Position numbers and translations under genes: made by a program
Notes under the pieces: generated by a model
Seen by the model: the letters and a program-made list of their open reading frames with translations, nothing else
Database searches by the model: none
Told to the model about the DNA's origin: nothing
Assembly (NCBI GenBank): GCA_900316005.1
Contig: ONBH01000001.1
Location: 151,769 to 215,768 of the forward strand
Origin: an uncultured Bacteroidales bacterium
GTDB taxonomy: Bacteria > Bacteroidota > Bacteroidia > Bacteroidales > Paludibacteraceae
Direction: 5' to 3'
Length of the DNA: 64,000 nt
Part shown: piece after piece, positions 32,670-41,305 of the stretch
Layout: each line of letters begins with the position of its first letter
Position numbering within the stretch: the first letter of the stretch is position 1

Positions 32670-33309
32670 ACAGGAAATCACGCAACTGCGTAAACGTCTG
32701 CAAACTTGTGAGAGACGCATCATAGAAACTTCCAATTGGGACACCAATTATTTCTATGATGGGCCTCTACCTAGCGAGCAGTATGATAAAATGCTTGAGT
32801 TACTCCGCCGTCGTCGGAAGCTCCTGAACTGGATGTGCGTTTATACGGAGAATGAGATTCGGCGGATTGAGGAACTTGATACGTTCCTTACCGATACGAT
32901 GCGGCAGATGTATTCCGATCTCAACAACTTGCATGCCGGACGCAGCGCGATGCCGAATATGAAACCATATAACGATAGTGCATGGCTTGAAGCTCGATTG
33001 AGTTTTTGCTATAACGGCATACACCCGGTTCTGGAAATGGAGGAAGATGCATATTATGGCTCGCTGTTTGATAAAATGCTCGACTTCCTCTCTGCCGAAG
33101 AGGCAAACCTGTCGTTCCGAAGTGCTTACAAGGCACATCGCGATTTGATGTCACCACTGCCCGATGCTATAACCGAAGAAAAGCATGATTTATGCTCAGC
33201 CTTATTAGGTCTATTAGGTCATCCGATATACTCTGTTCCTGATGTACTCCGCATGAATAGTTTTAAAATCAAATTGATTATGGAACAAGAACGAATCTTC
33301 CTCGGATAA
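32650..33309 (+). CDS. Uncharacterised helical protein, last gene of cassette B
   Basis: 219 residues, no signal or membrane segment, rich in Arg, Glu and Leu with probable coiled-coil parts (EITQLRKRLQTCERRI, YDKMLELLRRRRKLL). No family recognised. The start overlaps the microprotein; a later ATG is also possible. Confidence 0.5.
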   Translation: MKNPLTKQEITQLRKRLQTCERRIIETSNWDTNYFYDGPLPSEQYDKMLELLRRRRKLLNWMCVYTENEIRRIEELDTFLTDTMRQMYSDLNNLHAGRSAMPNMKPYNDSAWLEARLSFCYNGIHPVLEMEEDAYYGSLFDKMLDFLSAEEANLSFRSAYKAHRDLMSPLPDAITEEKHDLCSALLGLLGHPIYSVPDVLRMNSFKIKLIMEQERIFLG

Positions 33310-33347
33310 AAAACTATTCCTTAGCTTGATTTTTTTTACCACCATTC

Positions 33348-33379
33348 CTTGCACACGTCAATTATTTTTTGTACCTTTG
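33348..33379 (+). promoter_or_regulatory. promoter of the secreted repeat protein
   Basis: CTTG (33348-33351), 20 nt, TACCTTTG (33372-33379). The ATG follows at 33400. Confidence 0.7.
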
Positions 33380-33399
33380 CACCAAAAAATTGAAAATCC

Positions 33400-33855
33400 A
33401 TGAAACAGATACTGACTATCATATTCATTTTCATCAGCATAGCAACGATGGCACAGACACACATCTACCGCGGCAAGTCTTCGTATATCGGAGACATGTT
33501 GTACTCGTTCGATGGGAAAGCCGTGTACAAGGGGAATTCGAATTATAGCGGTGACATCCTCTTTTCCTGGGATGGCAAATATGTCTACAAGGGTAATAGT
33601 TCCTATTGCGGCAATATTCTTTATACATGGGACGGCAAGTACCTCTATAACGGTAACTCTACCTATTCCGGCAACATCCTTCTCACTTTTGATGGAACCT
33701 ATATCTATAAAGGCAATTCTACCTATGTCGGCAACATCCTTTATACCATCAAAGACGGTTATGTCTATCGTGGCAAATCGACCTATAGCGGAGATATCCT
33801 TTATACCATCAGCGGCATTCTTCCTATCCCCCTACTTGTCATGATGATGCAATAA
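33400..33855 (+). CDS. Secreted protein of six 21-residue YKGNS repeats
   Basis: 151 residues. A signal peptide of about 18 residues (ending TMAQ) is followed by six tandem 21-residue units of the type YKGNSxYxGxILYTxDGKYV, each encoded by 63 bp. Glycine and aromatic spacing recalls MORN or beta-solenoid repeats. The C-terminus is short and hydrophobic (ILPIPLLVMMM). No family recognised; a surface or periplasmic binding role is a guess. Confidence 0.65.
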   Translation: MKQILTIIFIFISIATMAQTHIYRGKSSYIGDMLYSFDGKAVYKGNSNYSGDILFSWDGKYVYKGNSSYCGNILYTWDGKYLYNGNSTYSGNILLTFDGTYIYKGNSTYVGNILYTIKDGYVYRGKSTYSGDILYTISGILPIPLLVMMMQ

Positions 33856-33953
33856 GCCCCTGTTTCTCTCATCCCCCCCCCTTCGAAATAGTTCCGGAGG
33901 AATTTGCCAAAGCCAAGGCTAAAGTAAAGAAAAATCGCCCCAAAAGCGATTTT

Positions 33954-33985
33954 TTTGCGTATGTCAGATTTTTGTTGTAATTTCG
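33954..33985 (+). promoter_or_regulatory. promoter upstream of the prfB-proximal RNA candidate
   Basis: TTTG (33954-33957), 20 nt with CGTATG, then TAATTTCG (33978-33985). It differs from the consensus at one base of the -7 box and looks much like the prfB promoter 257 bp further. Confidence 0.5.
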
Positions 33986-33987
33986 AC

Positions 33988-34191
33988 CTACTCCCCCATG
34001 AATTATTAGGAGTTCTATGTTTCGGCAGTGAGGGACTGCCGAAACTCGCGCGCCGCACTTACTCCTCATACTTGCCACCGGCAACTATTCGGTGCGGCTC
34101 ACGCCCTCTATTTTGGTACGCATGATGTCGCCCTTATGCAAGCATAAACGCCCCCTTACACGTCAAAATATAGAGTTACCACTCTATTTTT
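33988..34191 (+). ncRNA. candidate structured RNA upstream of prfB
   Basis: About 204 nt between a promoter and an A/T-rich hairpin with T-run (ATAGAGT-tacc-ACTCTAT-TTTT, 34170-34191). It includes TTCGGCAG/CTGCCGAA (34021-34043) and a strong stem GCCGCAC / GTGCGGC (about 34054-34098) with TTGCC-acc-GGCAA inside it. No open frame is convincing. The layout is that of stable Bacteroidales RNAs such as 6S-type or Bacteroidales-1 RNAs; I cannot assign it by eye. This fills the 430-bp gap before prfB. Confidence 0.45.
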
Positions 34192-34210
34192 GCAAAAAAG
34201 TGCCCGAAAA

Positions 34211-34242
34211 TTTGCGTATGTGCAATTTTTGTTGTAAATTTG
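34211..34242 (+). promoter_or_regulatory. prfB promoter
   Basis: TTTG (34211-34214), 20 nt, TAAATTTG (34235-34242); the ATG is at 34286. Confidence 0.7.
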
Positions 34243-34285
34243 CAGGCTAAAATTGTTTTTTGACTAAAAGTACCTTGTTTTATCT

Positions 34286-35392
34286 ATGATAACCATTGAG
34301 CAACTAAAAGACGTACAGACACGCGCTGACAAACTGAAACAATACCTGCAGATTGACGAGAAACGTATGCAACTGGAGGAGGAAGAACTGCATACCCAGG
34401 CACCCGGGTTCTGGGATGACGCCAAGGCTGCCGAACAGCAGATGCGCAAGGTGAAATCCATCAAACGCTGGATAGAAGGCTACGAAGGCGTACGAGCGGC
34501 GACGGACGAGTTGGCGCTGGCCTTCGATTTCTACAAAGACGAACTGGTGACCGAAGAAGAAGTGGATGCCGCCTACACCAAAGCCCTGCAGGAGGTGGAA
34601 GACCTGGAGATGAAAAACATGCTCTCGCATGAGGAAGACCAGATGCCGGCGGTACTTAAGATTGTATCCGGCGCCGGCGGTACAGAGGCACAAGACTGGG
34701 CAGAACAACTCATGCGTATGTACCAACGCTACTGCGAGAAACACGACTACAAAGTGACCATCACCAACCTGCAGGAAGGCGATGAGGCCGGTATCAAGAC
34801 CGTCACGTTCAATATCGAGGGTGATATGGCATACGGCTACCTGAAGAGCGAGAACGGTGTGCATCGCCTGGTGCGCGTCAGTCCCTATAACGCACAGGGC
34901 AAACGCATGACATCGTTTGCCAGCGTGTTCGTGGTGCCGCTGATCGACGATAGTATTGAGATAGAAGTCAATCCCGCAGGTCTGAGTTGGGACACCTTCC
35001 GCTCGTCGGGCGCCGGCGGACAGAACGTCAACAAGGTGGAATCAGGCGTGCGTCTGCACTATAAGTTCATCAACCCGCTGACAAACCAGCCGGACGAGAT
35101 TGTCATCGAGAACACCGAGACGCGCGACCAGCCTAAGAACCGTGAGAACGCCCTCCGTCACCTGCGTTCGCAGCTGTATGAGTTAGAGTTGGAGAAACGT
35201 CGTCAGGCATCAGCGAAGATCGAAGCGGGCAAGAAAAAGATCGAATGGGGCAGCCAGATCCGCAGTTACGTCTTCGACGACCGCCGCGTCAAGGACCACC
35301 GCACCAACTACCAGACCTCCAATGTCAATGCCGTCATGGACGGCGACCTCGACGCTTTCATCAAGGCGTACCTGATGGAGTTCCCGGAGTGA
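34286..35392 (+). CDS. prfB: Peptide chain release factor 2
   Basis: 368 residues. The catalytic GGQ is in SSGAGGQNVNKVESGVRLHYK near residue 250. The stop-codon recognition tripeptide, SPF in E. coli RF2, reads SPY here (VRVSPYNAQGKRM). The gene is one open frame with no in-frame TGA near codon 25, so the usual programmed +1 frameshift for autoregulation is absent. It ends translation at UGA and UAA. Confidence 0.95.
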   Translation: MITIEQLKDVQTRADKLKQYLQIDEKRMQLEEEELHTQAPGFWDDAKAAEQQMRKVKSIKRWIEGYEGVRAATDELALAFDFYKDELVTEEEVDAAYTKALQEVEDLEMKNMLSHEEDQMPAVLKIVSGAGGTEAQDWAEQLMRMYQRYCEKHDYKVTITNLQEGDEAGIKTVTFNIEGDMAYGYLKSENGVHRLVRVSPYNAQGKRMTSFASVFVVPLIDDSIEIEVNPAGLSWDTFRSSGAGGQNVNKVESGVRLHYKFINPLTNQPDEIVIENTETRDQPKNRENALRHLRSQLYELELEKRRQASAKIEAGKKKIEWGSQIRSYVFDDRRVKDHRTNYQTSNVNAVMDGDLDAFIKAYLMEFPE

Positions 35393-35398
35393 GAGGTG

Positions 35399-35480
35399 AT
35401 AGAAATTCTAAAGTTGAGTGTTTAGAGTTTAGTGTTTAGTGCAGATGAGAGTTGAGAGTTGAAAGAAATCGTCTAGTCGA
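35399..35480. repeat. dispersed low-complexity repeat after prfB
   Basis: Contains gagtgtttagagtttagtg and gagagttgagagttg, then aatcgtctagtcg. These match, on one strand or the other, the two repeat tracts at 14934-15361. Confidence 0.65.
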
Positions 35481-35505
35481 AAGTTATATTTAAATTTTAA
35501 AAAAT

Positions 35506-36678
35506 ATGAAGTACTATCATGTGATTCTGTTGGCAGTAGCGATGCTGATAGCAGGGTGCAACAACAATGCTCCCGACGAAATGAAACCGGTTCACAAACA
35601 GATACTGACCGGAAAAGTGCAGAAAGGTCCTTTTGTAGAAGGTACCTCGATCTATATCTTCTCCTTAGGCGAGAACTTTGCGCAGACGGGCACGACGTTC
35701 AAGACGACCATCATCGACAAGACCGGCACGTTTGAGCAGCGCGATATGCAGTTGAGTTCGCAGTTTGTGGAACTGGAGGCAACGGGCTATTACTACAACG
35801 AAGTGAAGAACGAGCTATCCACCTCGCCTCTGACGCTCAATGCGATCGCCGACATCACCTCGGCAGATCATGTCAATGTCAATATCCTCACTACGCTCGA
35901 ACGCGAACGCATACTCTATCTCATAAGCGGCGGTCAGAACTTCCGCAACGCCCGCCGACAGGCACATGAGGAAGTGCTGGCAGTATTCGGGATGAGCACC
36001 AGCCAGGTAGGCGAAGCCGTCGATCTGGAATTAGGCGCCGACCCGCAGCTATTGGTCATATCGGCACTCGTACAAGGCGTACGGCCTACTGCAGACATCA
36101 CACGGTTGATCTCGCTCATCGCGTCGGATATACGCGAGGACGGAGAGTTGGACAATCCGGAAGCACAGGCGATGCTCAAGAACAACTCGATGAGTCTGAA
36201 TGCTGCCCGACTGGTAGCCAATATGGCAGCGTACGAGATCAGCTACAGTTACTCGGTGCAAGACGTGGAAGCGCTGTTGCAGCAGTTCAACACCAATACG
36301 GCGTATAACCAGACCGAGTTTGTGGAATATCCGGCAGAATCGGAATACGGCCGTAACATCTTGGCCGGCGGCACGTTCCATACAGGCGAGCGCGTATCGT
36401 TTGCGGCATTGACACCTGCCTGGTGCCCGCTCAAGGTGGAAGTAAGAGGACAGCAGGAATGGCAATACGAACTGATGCCTGATGGTCCGAAGAACTGGAA
36501 AGCCGGCGCCTATACCTCGGAGAACGGCTACCACACACAGACATTTACCGTCATCAAGTCCGGCGAAGAGAGCCTGCTAAAATTCTACACGCCCTCTCAA
36601 CCCGACTCGCTGCATATCCTCTTCTACGAGAACAGCGAAGTCCCGACCAGAGAGATTGTGGTAGGAGTTGAAAATTGA
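35506..36678 (+). CDS. Lipoprotein of unknown function
   Basis: 390 residues. Lipobox in LIAGCNNN. The first domain (about 35-120) looks like a carboxypeptidase-regulatory or Ig-like beta fold (GKVQKGPFVEGTSIYIF, LEATGYYYNEV); the middle is helical, with the final part again beta-rich. It is likely exported to the outer membrane. Family not recognised. Confidence 0.65.
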   Translation: MKYYHVILLAVAMLIAGCNNNAPDEMKPVHKQILTGKVQKGPFVEGTSIYIFSLGENFAQTGTTFKTTIIDKTGTFEQRDMQLSSQFVELEATGYYYNEVKNELSTSPLTLNAIADITSADHVNVNILTTLERERILYLISGGQNFRNARRQAHEEVLAVFGMSTSQVGEAVDLELGADPQLLVISALVQGVRPTADITRLISLIASDIREDGELDNPEAQAMLKNNSMSLNAARLVANMAAYEISYSYSVQDVEALLQQFNTNTAYNQTEFVEYPAESEYGRNILAGGTFHTGERVSFAALTPAWCPLKVEVRGQQEWQYELMPDGPKNWKAGAYTSENGYHTQTFTVIKSGEESLLKFYTPSQPDSLHILFYENSEVPTREIVVGVEN

Positions 36679-36737
36679 ATGGTGAAAGGTGAAAGACCAC
36701 CGACCAACGACACACGACAAACGACAAAAAACATATC

Positions 36738-37946
36738 ATGAAGAAACTAATTGTATTGGCGCTGTGCGCCGTGACGATGCCGATGATGGCACAGACAGAA
36801 GAGCAACCCAAAGACTCGATAGAGGAGGGTTGGAAATTTACAACCGTGGATAGCGTGGCTATCACACCCGTCAAGAACCAACACCGGAGCAGTACCTGCT
36901 GGGCATTCTCAACCCTCGGGTTCCTGGAGAGCGAGATCATGCGCATGAACAAAGGTCAGGTAGTGGATTTCGCCGAGATGTACGTGGTCAACAAGACCAT
37001 GATGGACCGCGCCGAATACTGCCTCCGCATGTACGGCGACGTGGCTTTTGCCCCGGGCGGCTCGGCATACGACGTGCTGTACTGCATGAAGCACTACGGT
37101 TTGGTACCCCAGGAGGCAATGCCCGGAATCCGTTACGGCGCATGGCCCGCTGACACCCTGCCCGTTCATACCGAGCTGGATGCCGTTGCCGGCGGATACC
37201 TGAAGGCCCTGAAGGGCATGAAGAAACTGACGCCCGTATGGAAAGAGGGTCTGCAAGCCATCTATAACACCTACCTGGGCACCTGCCCCACGGAGTTCAC
37301 CTACGAAGGCAAACAGTACACACCACAAGAATGGGTCAAAGCCCTGAAACTGAATCCGGACGACTACGTGAGCATCACCTCCTACACGCATCACCCGTTC
37401 TGGGAGACCTTCGCACTGGAGGTGCCCGACAACTGGCGCATGGACGAGATGTACAACGTGCCCCTGGAGGACATGATGCGCATTATCGATAACGCGATAG
37501 ACAAAGGCTACACGATGGCTTGGGGCGCTGATGTCAGCGAGATAGGCTTCACCCGCAAGGGTATCGGCGTGGTGCCCGATGCCGAAAACGGCGCCGACCT
37601 GACCGGTAGCGACATGGCTCACTGGGTAGGTATGTCGGAGAGCAGCAAGAAAGAAGAGCTGACCAAGCGTCCGCTGCCCGAACTGGAAATCACGCAAGAG
37701 ATGCGTCAGAAGGCGTTCGATACCTGGGAGACAACCGACGACCACGGCATGCAGATCTTCGGCCGCGCCAAAGACCAGAACGGCAAACTATACTACATGG
37801 TCAAGAACTCGTGGGGCACGCAGAAGAGCGACTACAAAGGCATCTGGTACGTATCGCGCGCGTTCCTTATGTATAAAACTAATGACATTTTGGTACATAA
37901 AGATGCCATTCCGAGTGACCTCAGAAAAAAGTTAGGAATTAAATAA
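36738..37946 (+). CDS. C1-family cysteine aminopeptidase (bleomycin hydrolase / PepC type), secreted
   Basis: 402 residues with an N-terminal signal (MMAQ end). The catalytic cysteine is in HRSSTCWAFSTLGF, the histidine in DDHGMQIFGRA and the asparagine in MVKNSWGTQKS, the C1B arrangement. The export signal is unlike cytoplasmic PepC but common in Bacteroidales. It would trim peptides in the periplasm. Confidence 0.88.
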   Translation: MKKLIVLALCAVTMPMMAQTEEQPKDSIEEGWKFTTVDSVAITPVKNQHRSSTCWAFSTLGFLESEIMRMNKGQVVDFAEMYVVNKTMMDRAEYCLRMYGDVAFAPGGSAYDVLYCMKHYGLVPQEAMPGIRYGAWPADTLPVHTELDAVAGGYLKALKGMKKLTPVWKEGLQAIYNTYLGTCPTEFTYEGKQYTPQEWVKALKLNPDDYVSITSYTHHPFWETFALEVPDNWRMDEMYNVPLEDMMRIIDNAIDKGYTMAWGADVSEIGFTRKGIGVVPDAENGADLTGSDMAHWVGMSESSKKEELTKRPLPELEITQEMRQKAFDTWETTDDHGMQIFGRAKDQNGKLYYMVKNSWGTQKSDYKGIWYVSRAFLMYKTNDILVHKDAIPSDLRKKLGIK

Positions 37947-38219
37947 GGAGCAAAGACCGCTGCGCTAAAGGAATAAAGAATAAAGACTAAAATGTATCGT
38001 CTCATCAACAAGTCATCACAAAACCATTTTTATCTTTACTCCTTAAGTGAGCGAAGAAAACGATCCTTATTCCTTAATCACTAATGGAACAATGACCGCT
38101 GCGCTAAAGGAATAAAGAATAAAGACTAAAATTGTATCGTCTAATCAACGAGTCATCACAAAATCATTTTTGTCTTCACTCCTTAAGTGAACGAAGAGAA
38201 CAATCCTTATTCCTTACTC
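37947..38219. repeat. two ~126-bp repeat copies upstream of the four-helix-bundle gene
   Basis: Copies at about 37955-38080 and 38094-38219, 139 bp apart. Each runs from gaccgctgcgctaaaggaat through aagactaaaattgtatcgtc, atcaacaagtcatcacaaa and actccttaagtgaacgaag to gatccttattcctta. They differ at only a few positions. The copies have no open frame. Confidence 0.9.
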
Positions 38220-38234
38220 AAAAATAAATCAACT

Positions 38235-38591
38235 ATGCATAACTTTCGTAAATTAGACATCTGGATTGATAGCGTTGAATTGGCAGACATTGTATATAGC
38301 CTGACAGCAGCATTTCCTAAAAGCGAAATCTACGGTCTTTCGTCCCAGATGCAACGTGCTAGTGTGTCGGTATCCTCCAATATCGCGGAGGGTTCCGGTA
38401 GAAATAGCAACATGGATTTTGCACACTTTCTGTCAATAGCATTAGGGTCACTCTTCGAACTGGAAACACAAGTGGAAATCGCTCATCGGCGCAACTACAT
38501 AACTACCGAGAATTACTATTCCCTACTCTCTCACATTGAGAGCCTTCAAAAGAGAATTTATAATTTTAGACAACATATTTTATCAGATTAA
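38235..38591 (+). CDS. Four-helix bundle protein (S23 / IVS-type)
   Basis: 118 residues from ATG 38235; an earlier in-frame start lies inside the repeat. Family marks are FRKLDIWIDSVELADIVY, SSQMQRASVSVSSNIAEGSG and FLSIALGSLFELETQ. Proteins of this family are known from 23S rRNA intervening sequences and from mobile contexts; function is unclear. Two nearly identical repeat copies lie on each side, so the gene and repeats look like one unit. Confidence 0.88.
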   Translation: MHNFRKLDIWIDSVELADIVYSLTAAFPKSEIYGLSSQMQRASVSVSSNIAEGSGRNSNMDFAHFLSIALGSLFELETQVEIAHRRNYITTENYYSLLSHIESLQKRIYNFRQHILSD

Positions 38592-38599
38592 CGGAAAAA

Positions 38600-38862
38600 G
38601 ACCGCTGCGCTAAAGGAATAAAGAATAAAGACTAAAATGTATCGTCTAATCAACAAGTCATCACAAAACCATTTTTGTCTTTACTCCTTAAGTGAACGAA
38701 GAGAACGATCCTTATTCCTTACTCACTAATGGAATAAAGACCGCTGCGCTAAAGGAATAAAGACTAAAGACTAAAATTGTATCGTCTAATCAACAAGTCA
38801 TCACAAAATCATTTTTGTCTTTACTCCTTAAGTGAACGAAGAGAACGATCCTTATTCCTTAA
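38600..38862. repeat. two ~126-bp repeat copies downstream of the four-helix-bundle gene
   Basis: Copies at about 38600-38725 and 38739-38862, again 139 bp apart and in the same orientation as those at 37955 and 38094. Shorter partial relatives are at 39801-39868 and 59650-59750. The rest of the gap, 38863-39090, holds the rplU promoter. Confidence 0.9.
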
Positions 38863-38926
38863 TCGTATAACAGAAATGACAAAAATGCAGAAAATGAGGG
38901 AAGAAAAGCATTTTTCTGCAAAAATA

Positions 38927-38958
38927 TTTGGTTATATCAAAAATTTATAGTAATTTTG
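38927..38958 (+). promoter_or_regulatory. rplU-rpmA promoter
   Basis: TTTG (38927-38930), 20 nt, TAATTTTG (38951-38958); leader of about 130 nt before rplU. Confidence 0.7.
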
Positions 38959-39090
38959 CACGATTTTTTGCGGAATAGGCTCTAATAAGTGCCCAAGCAG
39001 CGTATGAGTACGAGTGTCCGGCAACGGAATCGGCAGCAGCGCATAGACTTAAGGCCGCCTCACCGCCCAAACGAAAAAAAACATTGTGAA

Positions 39091-39411
39091 ATGTACGCAA
39101 TTGTTGACATGCTCGGCCAGCAAATGAAGGTAGAGGCCGGCAAGAAATTATTTATCAACCGCATGGCAGGCCTGGAGAAAGGCGCTGAGGTTGAGTTTGA
39201 GAAAGTCCTTTTCGTGGATAACGAAGGAAAAATGACAGTAGGTGCACCCTATGTAGCAAATGCCAAAGTGGTATGCGAAGTGCTCGACAACGAGTGCCGT
39301 GGCGAGAAGATCTTGGTCTTCCACAAGAAACGTCGCAAAGGCTACAAGAAACTGAACGGTCACCGTCAGGACCTGACCAACGTAATCGTCAAAGAAATCC
39401 GTTTGGCCTAA
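39091..39411 (+). CDS. rplU: Ribosomal protein bL21
   Basis: 106 residues from [19 protein letters not shown], the normal bL21 start; the earlier in-frame start is in the leader. The basic stretch [17 protein letters not shown] binds 23S rRNA. It lies 42 bp before rpmA in the standard order. Confidence 0.95.
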   Translation: MYAIVDMLGQQMKVEAGKKLFINRMAGLEKGAEVEFEKVLFVDNEGKMTVGAPYVANAKVVCEVLDNECRGEKILVFHKKRRKGYKKLNGHRQDLTNVIVKEIRLA

Positions 39412-39453
39412 TGTATTAAATTATCGGTTTAACCCTTAAAAAGAAGAAAGATT

Positions 39454-39717
39454 ATGGCACATAAGAAAGGTGTCGGTAGTTCTAAGAACGGCCGTGAATC
39501 GGAAAGCAAACGTCTTGGCGTGAAAATTTGGGGTGGACAATTTGCCAAAGCAGGCAACATCATCGTTCGCCAACGTGGTACTGTACACAATCCCGGTGAG
39601 CACATGGGTATGGGTAGTGACCATACGCTGTACGCTCTGATGGATGGTATTGTGACCTTCACCCGCAAGCGTAACAACAAGTCTTACGTCTCAATCCAGC
39701 CGGTAGCTGAAGCTTAA
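39454..39717 (+). CDS. rpmA: Ribosomal protein bL27
   Basis: 87 residues, full length. The N-terminus [17 protein letters not shown] reaches the peptidyl-transferase centre. Also typical are the [21 protein letters not shown] stretch and the close spacing after rplU. There is no cleavable N-terminal extension. Confidence 0.96.
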   Translation: MAHKKGVGSSKNGRESESKRLGVKIWGGQFAKAGNIIVRQRGTVHNPGEHMGMGSDHTLYALMDGIVTFTRKRNNKSYVSIQPVAEA

Positions 39718-39742
39718 TGTATCGGCGGAGACATGACAAGCA

Positions 39743-39785
39743 TCTCCTACCGAGGCTTCGGCTCTTGGTAGGAGAGTTTTTTTTT
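39743..39785 (+). terminator. intrinsic terminator after rpmA
   Basis: Stem TCTCCTACCGAG / TCTTGGTAGGAGA, loop near gcttcggc, followed by at least nine T. Confidence 0.92.
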
Positions 39786-39800
39786 AGTTGACAAAATATG

Positions 39801-39868
39801 AGCAAAGACCGCTTCGCTAAAGGAATAAAAAGTGAACGAAGAGAACGGTACTTACTCCTTAATCCATA
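39801..39868. repeat. partial copy of the four-helix-bundle repeat
   Basis: gagcaaagaccgcttcgcta, then aaggaataaaaagtgaacg and aagagaacggtacttactcc: the two ends of the 126-bp unit with the middle lost. It lies just before serS. Confidence 0.7.
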
Positions 39869-39874
39869 AAAATT

Positions 39875-41251
39875 ATGTTGACCTTAAAGCAGATTTACGA
39901 CGATAAAGAACTCGTTATCGCCGGATTGGAGAAAAAGAGATTCAGCGGCGCACGCGAGGCTATCGACAACGTCATCGCCCTGGATCAAGAACGCAAGAAT
40001 GCCCAGCAGAAGAAGGACAGCGCATCGCAGGAGATGAACAGCATCGCCAAGGAGATTGGTCGCCTCATGGGCGCCGGTAAACGCGATGAAGCCGAGGCAG
40101 CCAAGGCTAAGACAGCCCAGCTCAAAGCTGATATCAAGACCTATGAACAGGAGATGGCAGCCGCCGAGGAACGCCAGACGCAAGCCCTGCTGCAGATTCC
40201 GAACGTGCCCTACTCCATCGTCCCCGAAGGACATAGTGCCGAGGATAACATAGCCGTCAAGGTAGGCGGTTGGGCTTACGGCGAAGCCCTGAAACCCTTA
40301 GAGCAGAGTGCTGAACAGGCATTTAGCGCCGAGGGCAACGGTATCGCACTACGCGACTGGCCCGCAGCCGAAGACCCGCAACCCGCTTTTGCCAAACTGC
40401 CGCACTGGGAGTTGGCAAAGAAATACAACCTCATTGACTTCGACCTGGGTGTGAAGATCTCCGGCGCCGGATTCCCCGTCTATATCGGTCAGGGAGCCCG
40501 TCTGCAACGCGCACTCATCAATTTCTTCCTCGCCGAAGCCGCTAATGCCGGTTATACCGAGATCATGCCGCCTACGGTAGTGAATGCCGCCAGCGGTTAT
40601 GGCACCGGTCAGCTGCCCGATAAGGAAGGTCAGATGTACCACTGCGAGGTGGATGACCTATACCTCATCCCCACCGCCGAAGTACCCGTGACAAATCTGT
40701 ACCGCGACGTGATTCTAGACGAACAAGAACTGCCCATCAAGAACTGCGCTTATACCGAGTGTTTCCGTCGCGAAGCAGGCAGCTACGGCAAGGATGTACG
40801 CGGTTTGAACCGTCTGCACGAGTTCTCGAAGATTGAAATCGTACGTATTGACACACCGGAACATAGCGACCGCTCGCACAAGGAGATGTTGGCCCACGTA
40901 GAGGGACTGCTTCAGAAATTGGAACTGCCCTACCGTATCCTGCGTCTCAGCGGCGGCGATATGAGTTTCACAGCCGCCCTGTGCTACGACTTTGAGGTCT
41001 ATAGCGAGGCACAGAAACGCTGGCTGGAGGTAAGTTCGACCAGCAATTTCGACACCTATCAGGCCAACCGTCTGCACTGCCGCTACCGTCGTCAGGAGGA
41101 CAAGAAAGTACAAATCGCCCACACCCTGAACGGTTCTGCACTTGCCCTGCCGCGCATCGTGGCCGCACTCTTGGAGAACAACCAGACCGAAGAAGGCATC
41201 CGCATCCCCAAGGCTTTGCAACCCTACTTCGGAGCTGAGATGATACGGTGA
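39875..41251 (+). CDS. serS: Seryl-tRNA synthetase
   Basis: 458 residues. An N-terminal antiparallel coiled-coil arm (about 30-100), then the class II core with motif 2 in FRREAGSYGKDVRGLNRLHEF and motif 3 in NGSALALPRIVAALLENNQ. It charges tRNA-Ser, including selenocysteine tRNA where present. The start is the ATG after a short leader holding a repeat fragment. Confidence 0.97.
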   Translation: MLTLKQIYDDKELVIAGLEKKRFSGAREAIDNVIALDQERKNAQQKKDSASQEMNSIAKEIGRLMGAGKRDEAEAAKAKTAQLKADIKTYEQEMAAAEERQTQALLQIPNVPYSIVPEGHSAEDNIAVKVGGWAYGEALKPLEQSAEQAFSAEGNGIALRDWPAAEDPQPAFAKLPHWELAKKYNLIDFDLGVKISGAGFPVYIGQGARLQRALINFFLAEAANAGYTEIMPPTVVNAASGYGTGQLPDKEGQMYHCEVDDLYLIPTAEVPVTNLYRDVILDEQELPIKNCAYTECFRREAGSYGKDVRGLNRLHEFSKIEIVRIDTPEHSDRSHKEMLAHVEGLLQKLELPYRILRLSGGDMSFTAALCYDFEVYSEAQKRWLEVSSTSNFDTYQANRLHCRYRRQEDKKVQIAHTLNGSALALPRIVAALLENNQTEEGIRIPKALQPYFGAEMIR

Positions 41252-41305
41252 CAGTTGACAATTGATAGTTGATAATCGACATTTCAGTTGTCAAAAAAAA
41301 TTTTT

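Noticed and set aside
19200..33300. Integron gene-cassette array
   Set aside because: No integrase gene and no attC-like sites of regular form after each gene; most genes have their own promoter, unlike cassettes.
34286..34400. Programmed +1 frameshift in prfB
   Set aside because: The first 40 codons are open with no CTTTGA-type site, and the protein start matches the family.
37947..38862. CRISPR array or rRNA intervening sequence
   Set aside because: Only four long copies with short spacing; the flanks are protein genes and not 23S rRNA.
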